Of a stretch of DNA of 64,000 nucleotides, positions 7,753 through 16,956 are shown one piece after another. This stretch comes from Streptomyces sp. NBC_01262 (GTDB lineage Bacteria; Actinomycetota; Actinomycetes; Streptomycetales; Streptomycetaceae). Both the position numbers and the translations under genes were made by a program. The stretch lies in the NCBI RefSeq assembly GCF_036226365.1, contig NZ_CP108462.1:2894501-2958500 (forward strand). The letters run 5' to 3'. How positions within the stretch are numbered: position 1 is the stretch's first letter; each line of letters opens with the position of its first letter. The notes below the pieces were generated by a model, which had not been told where the DNA came from, ran no database searches, and worked only from the letters and a program-made list of their open reading frames with translations.

Positions 7753-10700
7753 TCACACCGGCTGCGGCTCCAGGTCGCGGTTGACCTGGGTCCACCCGCG
7801 GCTCGCCACGGTCAGCGTGTGGTCCTCACCCATCAGCCGCTCGCACTCGGCCAGTACCTTGGCGCGGGTCTGGACCGCCTGGGCCTCCTGCCCCGACTGC
7901 CGCAGGACGTAGGTGAGGTTGATCTCGGCGGCCAGCACGTCCGGGTGCTCCGGCCCGTAGCGCAGGGTGAGGCCGGCCAGTGCCTCCCGCAGCAGCCCGG
8001 CCGCGCGGTCGCTGTCACCGAGGTCGACGTAGGCGTTGGCCAGATTCACCATGCAGCACAGGGTGTACGGGTGGTCCGGGCCCACCGCGCGCTTGAGCCC
8101 GGCCAGTGCCGTGGTGGCCAGGTCGACCGCCTCCCCGGCGGATCCGCTGCCGCGTACGTAGATCGCCAGGTTGTTGCGGCAGGCCAGCGTGAAGGGGTGG
8201 TCGTCGCCGAGCAGCCGCTGGTAGCCGACCAGCACGTCCGCGGCGATCTCCCGGGCCTTCTCCTTGTCCCCGGCCGCCGAGTGGTCGGCGGCGAGGTTGA
8301 GCGCGCAGGCCAGCGCGTCGGGCACGTCCGGCCCGTAGCGCTCCAGGTAGCGGTCGTACGTGACCTGGGTGAGCCGCATCGCCTCGGCGGCCCGACCGGC
8401 CTTGCGCAGTGAGACGGCGAGGCTCTTGGCGTTGCGCAGGGTCTCCGGGACGTCGGGGTTGAGCACCTCCTGGAAGACGTCCATCACTTCTTCGAGCATG
8501 GCGACGGAGCCGGTGTAGTCGCCGATCTCCCGCAGGTCGCGGGCGAGGTGGGCCTTGGTGGACAGGGTGTAGGGGTGGCGGTCGCCCAGTGTCGAGGCCT
8601 GGGTCCGCAGGGCGACGGTCTCCTCGTCCAGTCGGCGGGCGAGTTCGGAGTCGCCGGTGAGCCGGTAGTCGATGGCCAGGTTGTTGGCCGCGACCAGGGT
8701 TCGCGGGTGCTGCTCGCCGAAGATGTCTTTGAAGCCCTCGTAGATCTCCTTGTCGCGTTCCAGGGCCTCCTTGAACCTGCCGAGCGCCCGCAGGTCGGCG
8801 GCGAGGCTGCCGCCGGTGATCAGGGTGTGGGGGTGGCCCGCCGGCAGCACCTCGGTCTGCCGCGCGAGGGTTTCCTCGTCGAGCTCCCGGGCCTCCTGGT
8901 ACTTGCCCTGGGACCGCAGGACGTTGGCGAGTTCGAAGCGCAGGTTGAGGGTCTGCAGATCGTTCTCGCCGAGGCTCTGGACCCAGTTGTCCAGCAGTTG
9001 CTCGGCCATGGTCCGCGCGGTGTCGAGCGAACCGCGCTTCCACAGGTAGCGGACGCGGTCGACCAGGAGCTGGCGTGGCTTCTCCTCGCGGCAGTCCTCG
9101 GCCTGCGAGGGGGCCAGGTGCGGCCAGATGACCTCGAAGTCCGGCCAGTTGGCGGGGTCGTTGATGGCGTCCTCGGGCGGCCGGGCCTCGGCGAGGATGC
9201 GGTGCACCTCGTGCTTGGTCTCCTCCTGGTCGTCGTACGACATCTCGGAGCGTACGGCGGCCTGCACCAGCCGGTGCACCTGGATGCTGCTGTCGGCCGG
9301 GTCGACCTTCGCCAGGGCGAACCGGCTGACGGCCTGGATGACCTTGCCGAGCATGTAGCGGTCGCGCAGGTCGGGGTCGAAGGGCAGCAGCGAGGTGATC
9401 ATCGACTCGCTGTCGATGAGGGTCATGGAGATCGGCTCGGCCGCGAAGAACGCGCACAGTTCGAGCAGCCGCACCGCGGCCTTGGACTGGTTGCGCAGCC
9501 GGGCGATGGAGATGTTCCAGGTCGCCCCGACCTGCCGGGGGTAGTCGGCGGCGATGGTGACCGACAGGGCCTTGGTGGCCTCGTCCTTGAGCTGGCGTAC
9601 GTAGGCGTCGACCGGCGTCGCGGTCTCCGCGAGCCAGGCGGCGGCGACCTCGACGGCCAGCGGGAGGTCTCCCACGGCGTCGGCGACCTGGCCGGCGTCC
9701 TCCCGGCTCATGCCGCTGACCCGGCGGCTGAGGTGCTCCACGCTCTCGGCGCGGGAGAAGACATCGACCTCCATCGCCTCGGCGTGGGCCGTCGAGGGCT
9801 TGTTGCGGGAGGTCACCAGGATGTGGCCGCGTCCGCCGGGGAAGTACCGGCGGATGGTCTCCGGGTCCTCGACGTTGTCGAAGACCAGCAGCCAGCGGGG
9901 GAACCGGGTGCCGGTGCTCAGCTCGTCGCGGGCGGCTTCGGCGGCTTCGTCGACGCTGTCGCCGACGCGCAGTTCCAGCCTCCTGGCGAGGTCGGCGAAG
10001 GACGAGGCGATCCGGTCCTCCTGCTCGGACTCGATCCACCACACCAGGTCGTAGTCCGCCTTGAAGCGGTGCGCGTACTCCAGCGCCACCTGGGTCTTTC
10101 CCACGCCGCCCAGTCCGTGCAGCGTCTGCGGGAAGGGCTGCACCGAGGTGTTGCCTCCGCCGAGGCGGTCCCGCAGGCGGTCCAGTACGGCGGAGCGGCC
10201 GGTGAAGAAGGTGTTGCGGGGCCGCAGGTTGGACACCTTGGGGTCGCCGACGGGGTAGCGGGGGCCGCCCTGGCCGGCGGCCCCGTTCATGTCCACGTCG
10301 TCGCGGCCGAGGACCCGCAGCAGGGTGCCGGCCGCGGCGGCGGCGTCGAGCCGCACCAGGCTCACCGGGCTGCGCTGGGCCAGCGGCGGGGCCGGGCGGA
10401 CATCGCCGACCCTGATCGGCAGCAGCTGGTGGCGGTGGCCGGAGGGGTCGCTGTCGACGGTGGACTCCCACAGCCGCATGGCCCGCCGGGACCGCATATA
10501 GGCCGGGGACAGCACGACAAGGGTCCGGGAGGAGACGCCGCCGGTGGCGGGCTGCTCGCCGGGGGCGCTCTGCGACTCCACGTCCCAGGGCACGATCCGG
10601 AAGCCGGCCCGGCTGAGCACCCACTCGATCCAGTCGGCCCACATCCGGTCCTCGGGGACGTACGCCAGCACCAGCCCGGCCGGCGGCACGGGACGGCGGC

Positions 10701-11676
10701 GCGTGAACTCCCCTGCCCAGCGCAGCCGTTCCTCGTCGTCGATGGGCGGTAAGGCGACGACCCTGCCGTCGGAGACCACTGAGGTGAGCCGCTCGCAGGC
10801 GGACAGCATCGAGCTGGACAGGCCCGGCGCGTCGCCGAAGGTCGCCAGGATCTCCTCGTATGCGTAGAAGGGCCGGTACGGGATCTCCACCGAGCCCCAG
10901 TACACGGTCAGTTCGTCGTCGACCAGGCCGCTGGGCAGGCCGTCGAAGCGCGCCCGGGCCAGTGCCCGGCCCGCGTCGGCCTTCTCCTTCTCGCCGTCGT
11001 CGATGCGCATCGGCACCGGGAGGATGCGGATGTTCCGGTCGCCGTACCGCTCCTGGATGTCCCGGGCGACGGTGGCGGCGCCGAAGATGCTCTGGTCGCT
11101 GAGGGTGAAGCAGACCACCAGCGTGTCGGGCATCTGGACGGTGCAGATGTCGGCGATGTCGCTGAGGCCGGTGCGGCTGTCGATGAGGACGTAGTCGTAG
11201 TTGCGCCGCATGTCGTCGCGCAGGGCATCGAAGAACTGGCCGCCGCCGAAGCGGTCGTAGAACACGTCCCAGTCGATGCCGCCCAGCGCCGTGGAGTAGT
11301 CGCGGTTCTGCCGGCCGGCGGACAGGTAGTCCAGGCTTCCGCCTTCGGGAAAGGGCCAGTTGAGGGAGATCGCGTGCGGCCGGACCCGGGCGTAGTGACG
11401 GTGCCAGTCGGGGGGACGCGGCACGTCCCGCAGCGCTTCCTCGCGGTACTCGGTGATCAGGTCGATCATGCCGGTGGTGGCGGCGAGCGCGGAGGGGTCC
11501 AGGAAGGGGTGGAAGAACCGGTGCAGGCCGGGGGCTTCCAGGTCCCAGTCGACGGTGAGCACCCGATGGCCGTTGGCGGCCAGGATCCAGGCGGCGTTGG
11601 CCAGCGCCATGGTGCGTCCGGTGCCGCCTTTGTACGAGTAGAAAGTGACCACGCGTCCGTTACGGCTCTCGGTCAT
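7753..11676 (-). CDS. fxsT: FxsT: ParA-like / TIR-like / NB-ARC / TPR protein of the FxSxx-COOH system
   Basis: A 1307-residue multidomain protein. Residues 1-300 look like a ParA/MinD ATPase with deviant Walker KGGTGRT (16-22). Residues about 335-460 resemble a TIR domain (LVLAYVPEDRMWADWIEWVL). A STAND/NB-ARC module follows with GLGGVGKT (521-528) and LLVFDN, and about 900-1300 are tandem ~42-residue tetratricopeptide repeats (LGEDHPFTLACRNNLA type). This is the architecture of FxsT proteins beside fxsB (established from gene neighbourhoods). The ATG at 11674-11676 has GGAGGG upstream and overlaps the end of fxsC by 17 bases, so translation is coupled. STAND proteins usually sense a ligand and oligomerise. 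The ligand here could be the Fxs peptide, which is inference. Confidence 0.9.
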   Translation of the reverse strand: MTESRNGRVVTFYSYKGGTGRTMALANAAWILAANGHRVLTVDWDLEAPGLHRFFHPFLDPSALAATTGMIDLITEYREEALRDVPRPPDWHRHYARVRPHAISLNWPFPEGGSLDYLSAGRQNRDYSTALGGIDWDVFYDRFGGGQFFDALRDDMRRNYDYVLIDSRTGLSDIADICTVQMPDTLVVCFTLSDQSIFGAATVARDIQERYGDRNIRILPVPMRIDDGEKEKADAGRALARARFDGLPSGLVDDELTVYWGSVEIPYRPFYAYEEILATFGDAPGLSSSMLSACERLTSVVSDGRVVALPPIDDEERLRWAGEFTRRRPVPPAGLVLAYVPEDRMWADWIEWVLSRAGFRIVPWDVESQSAPGEQPATGGVSSRTLVVLSPAYMRSRRAMRLWESTVDSDPSGHRHQLLPIRVGDVRPAPPLAQRSPVSLVRLDAAAAAGTLLRVLGRDDVDMNGAAGQGGPRYPVGDPKVSNLRPRNTFFTGRSAVLDRLRDRLGGGNTSVQPFPQTLHGLGGVGKTQVALEYAHRFKADYDLVWWIESEQEDRIASSFADLARRLELRVGDSVDEAAEAARDELSTGTRFPRWLLVFDNVEDPETIRRYFPGGRGHILVTSRNKPSTAHAEAMEVDVFSRAESVEHLSRRVSGMSREDAGQVADAVGDLPLAVEVAAAWLAETATPVDAYVRQLKDEATKALSVTIAADYPRQVGATWNISIARLRNQSKAAVRLLELCAFFAAEPISMTLIDSESMITSLLPFDPDLRDRYMLGKVIQAVSRFALAKVDPADSSIQVHRLVQAAVRSEMSYDDQEETKHEVHRILAEARPPEDAINDPANWPDFEVIWPHLAPSQAEDCREEKPRQLLVDRVRYLWKRGSLDTARTMAEQLLDNWVQSLGENDLQTLNLRFELANVLRSQGKYQEARELDEETLARQTEVLPAGHPHTLITGGSLAADLRALGRFKEALERDKEIYEGFKDIFGEQHPRTLVAANNLAIDYRLTGDSELARRLDEETVALRTQASTLGDRHPYTLSTKAHLARDLREIGDYTGSVAMLEEVMDVFQEVLNPDVPETLRNAKSLAVSLRKAGRAAEAMRLTQVTYDRYLERYGPDVPDALACALNLAADHSAAGDKEKAREIAADVLVGYQRLLGDDHPFTLACRNNLAIYVRGSGSAGEAVDLATTALAGLKRAVGPDHPYTLCCMVNLANAYVDLGDSDRAAGLLREALAGLTLRYGPEHPDVLAAEINLTYVLRQSGQEAQAVQTRAKVLAECERLMGEDHTLTVASRGWTQVNRDLEPQPV

Positions 11677-13045
11677 CCTGGCCCTCCGCCTTGTCGGGTT
11701 CGCTGCTGCCGTGGTCGGTTCCTGTGCTGTTCGGGGTGTCGGGTCCGGGTGGCAGGGTTGGCCCCGCGGATCCGTAGGCGTCCGGCGAGGGACCGCGCAG
11801 CCGCGGGCGTTCCCGGCGTGTCTCGTCGGGTTCTGGCGCGGGCGGGAAGGCCGGGGCGTGGGCGGCGTAATGTCTGGTGGCGCGTACCACGGCGTGGTGC
11901 AGGTCCTCGCCGAAGGCCTCCAGGCTGGGGACGCCGTTGCGTATGAAGCGGCGGTTGCGGTCCTCGGCGCTGGAGGGCGCCAGGGCCTGTTCAGCGAGGC
12001 TGCGCAGGCTCTCGTCATTGCCGTTGGACTCCGGGTCCGCCCGGTTCCAGGGGACCAGCACGCTGATCCAGGGCCGGTGCTCCTGGCCGAAGCGCCGCAG
12101 TTTCTCCAGCCGTTCGGGGTATCGCAGGGCCCAGCGGTCGAGGAGCAGCACCCCTGGGGCGGTCGGCGGCTCGGTGTCCAGTAAGCGGTCCAGCTCCTCC
12201 TCGAACAGCCCGATGCTGACCTGGTAGTCCAGGTTGCGGGCGAGGTGGGCGGCGTGCTCGATGAGCGGCCGGTTGGACTGCGGGTGGTACGGGTTCCAGT
12301 CGCGCTGCGAGGGGCCGTAGCAGTCCGGGCCCCGCCCCGGGGGCAGTTCCTCGGAGTCGCAGCAGGCGAGCACCGTGACGTCGAGCGGGCGGCTGGCGCC
12401 GGGCGGGCCGAAGGCGCTGGGCAGGGTGCGGTAGTCCACCTGGCGTCCGGTGTTCCGGGTGTCCTTGGTCTCCTCCACGACGCGCACGATGCGCTGCGCG
12501 AGCCGGTAGACCGCCCGCTCGTACTCGTGCTTGAGATAGCTGAGCTTGATCAGCCCGTAGAAGCCCTCGGCGGCGTAGTCCACGCCGAAGTCGGCGTGGT
12601 TGAACTGGAGTTGCTTGGCCGGCCCGGGCAGGTCGTTGGGCGGCACCGGCACCCACAGGGCGGGCACGATGGCCCCCATGGGGCTGTCGTAGAGCGCCCA
12701 GTGGTTGGCAGCGCGCTGCGAGAAGGCGTACCACTCCTTGCCGCACTCCTCGCTGCGGAAGTAGCGCGGCGAGTACAGCGGCACGAAGACCCGGCAGTGG
12801 GCCAGTGCCTCGGCCAGGGATTCCTGCCAGCCCTCGCCGAGGTTCATTCCCCGGTCCATGAAGCCGGCGCGCACTCCGGCGGGGAGCGTCGTCATCTGCA
12901 GGACGTGCGCGCACAGGTCGTTGTAGAGCTTGGCCACCCACAGATCGGGGTCGGGGTCGGACGGGTCGTTCCGGGGTGTATGCGCGTAGCTCAAAAAGAA
13001 GTACGGCTTGTCCGATGAGCCCCCCGGCCCCACGGGTGCTGCCAT
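11660..13045 (-). CDS. fxsC: FxsC: TIR-like protein of the FxSxx-COOH system
   Basis: 461 residues. The N-terminal ~190 residues start PYFFLSYAHTPRND and contain SECGKEWYAF-like elements (RSEECGKEWYAF), typical of TIR-like folds. The remainder (residues about 200-390) resembles a second signalling or effector region with SVLVPWNRAD, and the last 60 residues are Pro/Ser-rich and probably disordered. ATG with GGGGGAG seven bases upstream. It is co-transcribed with fxsT. A 123-base gap separates it from the acetyltransferase gene upstream, so a second promoter is possible. Whether it has NADase activity cannot be judged from sequence alone. Confidence 0.9.
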   Translation of the reverse strand: MAAPVGPGGSSDKPYFFLSYAHTPRNDPSDPDPDLWVAKLYNDLCAHVLQMTTLPAGVRAGFMDRGMNLGEGWQESLAEALAHCRVFVPLYSPRYFRSEECGKEWYAFSQRAANHWALYDSPMGAIVPALWVPVPPNDLPGPAKQLQFNHADFGVDYAAEGFYGLIKLSYLKHEYERAVYRLAQRIVRVVEETKDTRNTGRQVDYRTLPSAFGPPGASRPLDVTVLACCDSEELPPGRGPDCYGPSQRDWNPYHPQSNRPLIEHAAHLARNLDYQVSIGLFEEELDRLLDTEPPTAPGVLLLDRWALRYPERLEKLRRFGQEHRPWISVLVPWNRADPESNGNDESLRSLAEQALAPSSAEDRNRRFIRNGVPSLEAFGEDLHHAVVRATRHYAAHAPAFPPAPEPDETRRERPRLRGPSPDAYGSAGPTLPPGPDTPNSTGTDHGSSEPDKAEGQDDREP

Positions 13046-13168
13046 GCGCCATCTCCCCCGACCCGACTGTCCCTGCGCGACGCGCCCCCTCGAAGAGGGA
13101 ACCTCAGTGTAGGAACCGTCGATTCTTCTGCGGAATAGCGCATGACCACCGATTTTCGCCCCTGGTGC

Positions 13169-13966
13169 TCAACTCCGGTTGTCAATGAGCCACTTGGCGA
13201 TCGCATCCACCGCATCGGGAATCGGGACAAGATGGCAGTCGGCCTCCCCGAGCCGGCCGCCGGGCAGGTCGTGCCGCGCCTCCAGCATCGCTTTGAGCAC
13301 CGGTACGAACTGCGGGAAGTGCCGGTCGTCGATGTCCAGCCCCTCGAAGTCCAGCCAGGTCCGCCGCCCGTCGGCGTCCAGCACCACGGCCCGGTAAGGG
13401 CGGGAGGGGAGCTGGAGGGCCCGGTAGTCGGCCAGGTGGAAGGCCGTGCAGAGGTAGAGCGGGATGCCGATCAGCAGGCCGCGCGCCTGAAGGTCGTACA
13501 GGCGGCGGGTCGGCGACTCCTCGCCGAGGTGGCTGCGCAGCGCGTGGCCTTCGGTGATGGCGCGCGCCTGCGGCCCGATCGCCGCGAAGGAGGTCTGCGG
13601 GTGCGCGCTGCGCAGCGCGCCCGGTGTCGCCCTGATCTCCTCCGCGAGCCGGCCGATGGTTGGCGAGACGGGAGTCGTCCTCGGGTCGAAGGCGGGCATC
13701 CGCCCCCGGTAGTCCCTCAGTTGCTCCTCGTCCATGCCCGCCGTGCGCTCCTGGTCGAGCCGGGAGGTGAGGGAGTTCTCCGGCGTCGCGGTGTACGCGA
13801 CGAGGGTGCCCCGCGGCCCCAGCACCTCCCGCAGCGCCGCGACCAGGGTCCTGGCCCCGCCCTCGATCGGGCCCACGGCCCGCAGCGAACCCTGCACCAG
13901 CAGTACGCCGCCGGGGCTGACGCCGATGCGGCGCAGCTCCCGCGTCAGGCTGTCGAAACCGTGCAC
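13169..13966 (-). CDS. AAC(3)-family N-acetyltransferase in the fxs operon
   Basis: 265 residues with the fold signatures of antibiotic 3-N-acetyltransferases: VLLVQGSLRAVGPIEGG (where classic enzymes have VHSSL), RSAHPQTSFAAIG, the active-site-like AFHLAD (usually LHLAE) and SPTRRLYDL. It begins with GTG only one base after the fxsB stop, with GGCGAGG before it, so it is translationally coupled to the radical SAM maturase. That position suggests the acceptor is the modified Fxs peptide or a related small molecule rather than an aminoglycoside (inference). The substitution of His by Gln in the first motif argues for altered substrate use. Confidence 0.85.
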   Translation of the reverse strand: MHGFDSLTRELRRIGVSPGGVLLVQGSLRAVGPIEGGARTLVAALREVLGPRGTLVAYTATPENSLTSRLDQERTAGMDEEQLRDYRGRMPAFDPRTTPVSPTIGRLAEEIRATPGALRSAHPQTSFAAIGPQARAITEGHALRSHLGEESPTRRLYDLQARGLLIGIPLYLCTAFHLADYRALQLPSRPYRAVVLDADGRRTWLDFEGLDIDDRHFPQFVPVLKAMLEARHDLPGGRLGEADCHLVPIPDAVDAIAKWLIDNRS

Positions 13967-13967
13967 C

Positions 13968-16334
13968 TCATGCCTCGCCCGACTCGGTCAGCCATGGCTC
14001 GACGGTGGCGGCCATGGCCGTCGCGAACCGTTCCCCCATCGGGGTGAGCGAGCCCGAACCGGCGAGCCGCTCGACCGCCAGAGCGGTCTCCCGGCTCCAC
14101 CGGGCGAACTGCCCGGCCGCCCCGGCCTCGCCCAGGCGGGTCTGCGCACGCCAGAACTCGGCGACGGCGATGTGCGCGTACGTTCCCTGGAGCAGGCCTT
14201 CCAGGGGGCGCGGGTCGGGGCGCCAGGGCGCGTGGAAGAGCCGGGTGTCCTGCGGGTCGTAGAGGTCCATCAGATCCAGGACCGCGCCGAGCTTCACATG
14301 CTGGAACTCGTGGACCGCGAGCAGCGCCAGCGTGCGGGCATCCACCGGGCGGGCGATGCCGACCGCGCCGAACGCCTGCCGGGCGGTGTTGCTGACATCG
14401 CTGCCGTCCCCGGGCAGGACCAGGGGCGTGATGGCGGTGAGCCCGGCGGCCAGGCCGGGGGCGTAGCCGGGCAGCTCACGGCGGGTGAAGTCCCAGGCCT
14501 CGGCGAGGTCCTCGCGCCAGGCCTTGGCCTCCTCCTCCGGCAGGCGGGGCGTCAGGCCCGTGCCGTGCGCGTCACGGTAGAGGTCGGTGTCCTCCAGCGA
14601 CACCCGCCAGCCGTCCGGGCCGATCCCGCGTACGGGCTGCCAGCGGCTGTCCGCCGGACCGTCCCAGCCGATGCGCAGCGTCCGGTCCGGAGTCGTCACG
14701 GTGAAGCCGCCGTCCACGGCTTCCACCTCGGCCTCCCCGGAGCCCGCGTCGTCGACCAGCACCCGGCCCAGACCGGGCAGCCGCACCACGCCCCGCCGTA
14801 CCGGGACGCGTACGGCGGCCGGATAGCGATCGCCCGCCCGCAGCACGACGGCGGCGGCGGCCTCGGCGAGACCGGCCGCGCCCTCGCCCGAGCTGTCGCC
14901 GGGGGTCTCCAGACAGCGCGAGGCCCAGGGCCGGATGTACGGATGCGCCAGTACGTCGTCCAGCGCGTCCGGCGCGGCCTCGTCCGCCTCGGCCAGCAGC
15001 CGCCACACGGCGGCGGACCGGGCGTCACTGGGGACCTGCTCCCAGACCGCGGTCAGCAGGCCGCGGGTGAGGTCGAGCTGCTCCCTGGCGAGGGCGGCCA
15101 CCGTGGCGGCGTCGCCGTAGCCGGAGGCGAGCTGGTCGAGCTGATCCTGCGTCAGCAGTGTCCGCAGCCCGGACTGCTGTGGTTCCGTGGCCGTCACGGA
15201 CGCCTCCTGTTCCTCGACATCCCGGATGCCGGTAATCAGCGTGGTGAGGTCGGGACAGAAGACGGACGGATTGTCGAAACCCCGTCCGGTTCTGTAGCGG
15301 TGGGCGTACAGTCCGCCGCCACAGGCCTGCACGAGCTCGCAGTCGCGGCAGGTCTGGCTGAGTCCCGCCTCGCCCTGCTGACGGGCGAGCATCCCGGGGT
15401 GGGCCGCCACCTCGTCCAGGGAGTTGGCGAAGACATCCATCCCGGTGACGGGGGCCCCGTCGTAGGCGGTCTTGAGGGAATCGGCCTGTTCCAGCGTCCC
15501 GTCGGTCTCGATCACGACGAAGTCGATGGGGTCGAGGCCGAGCGACTCCACCAGGCTGCTCTGGCCGCGCAGGGTGCGCTCCACCGAGTCGAAGACCCGG
15601 ACCGGTACCGGACGGCCCTGTGCCCGCCAGCGCTGGTGAATGGTCAGCAGCCAGTCGGCGTAGGGGGCCGGGGCGCCGCCGGGGCGCTTGGGCGGCTCGT
15701 CGTGGGTGGCGTGAGGGAAGAGGAAATCGATGCGCGGGGGGTCTTGCTCCATCAGGGCGTCATAGACCGCCACCGGGTCGTTCTCCACGTCGATGGTGCA
15801 CAGGAGTCCGCCGTACAGATGTCTGTAGCGCGGTTCCCGGAGCAGTGCCACGGCCCGCAGGACCTGCGCGTGGCTGCTTCTTCCGTCGGCGTGACGGCGA
15901 TGTCTGTCGTTGCTCGCCTTGTCGCCGTCCAGGGAGATCCCGACGGTGATTCCGAACTCGTCGAACAGGTCGCAGTAGCGCTCGCTCAGCAGCAGGCCGT
16001 TGGTCTGGATGCCGAGTTCCAGCTCGCAGACGCCCCGCAGTGCCGCTCGTAATTCCTCGGCGGCCCGGCGGATCCGCGCCGGGCCGGCGAGCAGGGGTTC
16101 TCCCCCATGGAAGACCACGCTGACCCGGGCGAGGCCATGAGCCGTCGCATGCTCCGCGATCCGCTCCGCGACACTCCTGAACACCTTGTCGGCCGCCGCC
16201 CGGGGGCGGCCCCTCCAGCTGGTGTCGGCGTGCTCGTAGACGTAGCAGTGATCGCAGGCAAGATCACAACGACTGTGTACCTTGAGGACGAATTGCGAAA
16301 TCGGCCTCATATCACCCAAACCTGGTGCATCCAT
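13968..16334 (-). CDS. fxsB: FxsB: radical SAM/SPASM cyclophane-forming maturase fused to HExxH domain
   Basis: 788 residues. The radical SAM cluster motif CDLACDHC (C23, C27, C30) is followed by SPASM-type cysteines (TCRDCELVQAC to FCPD, about 325-375). A long C-terminal domain carries HEFQH (H675, E676, H679), the putative peptide-modifying HExxH domain typical of FxsB. The family links a Phe ring to the beta-carbon of a residue two positions on, making a three-residue cyclophane (established for FxsB-type enzymes). The start is uncertain: ATG 16334 or an internal ATG at 16310 (MRPISQFVLK). It lies 38 bases after fxsA and one base before the acetyltransferase gene. Confidence 0.95.
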   Translation of the reverse strand: MDAPGLGDMRPISQFVLKVHSRCDLACDHCYVYEHADTSWRGRPRAAADKVFRSVAERIAEHATAHGLARVSVVFHGGEPLLAGPARIRRAAEELRAALRGVCELELGIQTNGLLLSERYCDLFDEFGITVGISLDGDKASNDRHRRHADGRSSHAQVLRAVALLREPRYRHLYGGLLCTIDVENDPVAVYDALMEQDPPRIDFLFPHATHDEPPKRPGGAPAPYADWLLTIHQRWRAQGRPVPVRVFDSVERTLRGQSSLVESLGLDPIDFVVIETDGTLEQADSLKTAYDGAPVTGMDVFANSLDEVAAHPGMLARQQGEAGLSQTCRDCELVQACGGGLYAHRYRTGRGFDNPSVFCPDLTTLITGIRDVEEQEASVTATEPQQSGLRTLLTQDQLDQLASGYGDAATVAALAREQLDLTRGLLTAVWEQVPSDARSAAVWRLLAEADEAAPDALDDVLAHPYIRPWASRCLETPGDSSGEGAAGLAEAAAAVVLRAGDRYPAAVRVPVRRGVVRLPGLGRVLVDDAGSGEAEVEAVDGGFTVTTPDRTLRIGWDGPADSRWQPVRGIGPDGWRVSLEDTDLYRDAHGTGLTPRLPEEEAKAWREDLAEAWDFTRRELPGYAPGLAAGLTAITPLVLPGDGSDVSNTARQAFGAVGIARPVDARTLALLAVHEFQHVKLGAVLDLMDLYDPQDTRLFHAPWRPDPRPLEGLLQGTYAHIAVAEFWRAQTRLGEAGAAGQFARWSRETALAVERLAGSGSLTPMGERFATAMAATVEPWLTESGEA

Positions 16335-16372
16335 GGCAGTGGTGCCGAGAAACCCTTCGGGTCAGTAGAGAC

Positions 16373-16567
16373 TCAGCGGCTGAAGGATTGGAAGGCCGCC
16401 CGGTCCACCCGGCCGGCGGAGGCGGCGTCGGGCATGATGCGAGCCAGGGCGGGGATGGCCGCCGCACTGCCGCGGGAGGCCAGCTCCCCCAGCGGGATCC
16501 TCCGCCGGGCCTGCGGGCTCTGAGCGAAGAAGTCGGTTTCGGCCTTCTCGGCGGGGGTAGTGATCAC
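16373..16567 (-). CDS. fxsA: FxsA: FxSxx-COOH cyclophane RiPP precursor
   Basis: A 64-residue precursor peptide. The GTG at 16565-16567 is chosen because AGGA lies six bases upstream and because it gives the family-like beginning MITTPAEKAETDFFAQ. The leader contains RRRIPLGELA, and the core at the C-terminus ends in AAFQSFSR. The family signature is FxS followed by two residues; here three residues follow the FQS, a small deviation. It is directly upstream of fxsB, its expected maturase. Mature product activity is unknown. Confidence 0.88.
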   Translation of the reverse strand: MITTPAEKAETDFFAQSPQARRRIPLGELASRGSAAAIPALARIMPDAASAGRVDRAAFQSFSR

Positions 16568-16956
16568 GGAGGTTCCTGTCTCGACGGGTGCCGTTTGGGC
16601 GAGCGCACCAAATGTCCGAAATGTCCACGCCATCATGGCACCCCGGATGCCGAAGAGCCACGCAGGCCTAACGACAGACCGGATGAATCGGACACGCCGA
16701 AACAACCCGTTCCTGGCCGAACCGGCCCCGCCCCCGGGTCTGACAGCGGTGATGTTCACCTTTTCATACGTCACTCGCACGGTGGGCCCTCGATGCAAAA
16801 CCGAGATGGCTGGCGGGCGCAAATGCGCTCCCCAATGCCCTTTTTGTTCCCGCCCGCGCATAAAATTCCTAACGGGCGCACAGGTATTCCGCAACCCATC
16901 TCCAGGCCGAAGTCGCCGGACGTACACGGGAGTTGGGCGTGACCGCGGCCACCACG
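16568..16956 (-). promoter_or_regulatory. Intergenic region upstream of fxsA
   Basis: 389 bases without a credible gene, between the fxs operon start and the phosphoesterase stop, both minus strand. It is clearly less GC-rich than its surroundings in 16745-16900, with runs such as CCTTTTTGTTCC and GCATAAAATTCC. It contains a perfect 5-3-5 palindrome GGTGA-TGT-TCACC (16748-16760), a plausible operator about 180 bases upstream of the fxsA start. I cannot assign -10/-35 boxes with confidence. Confidence 0.4.
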
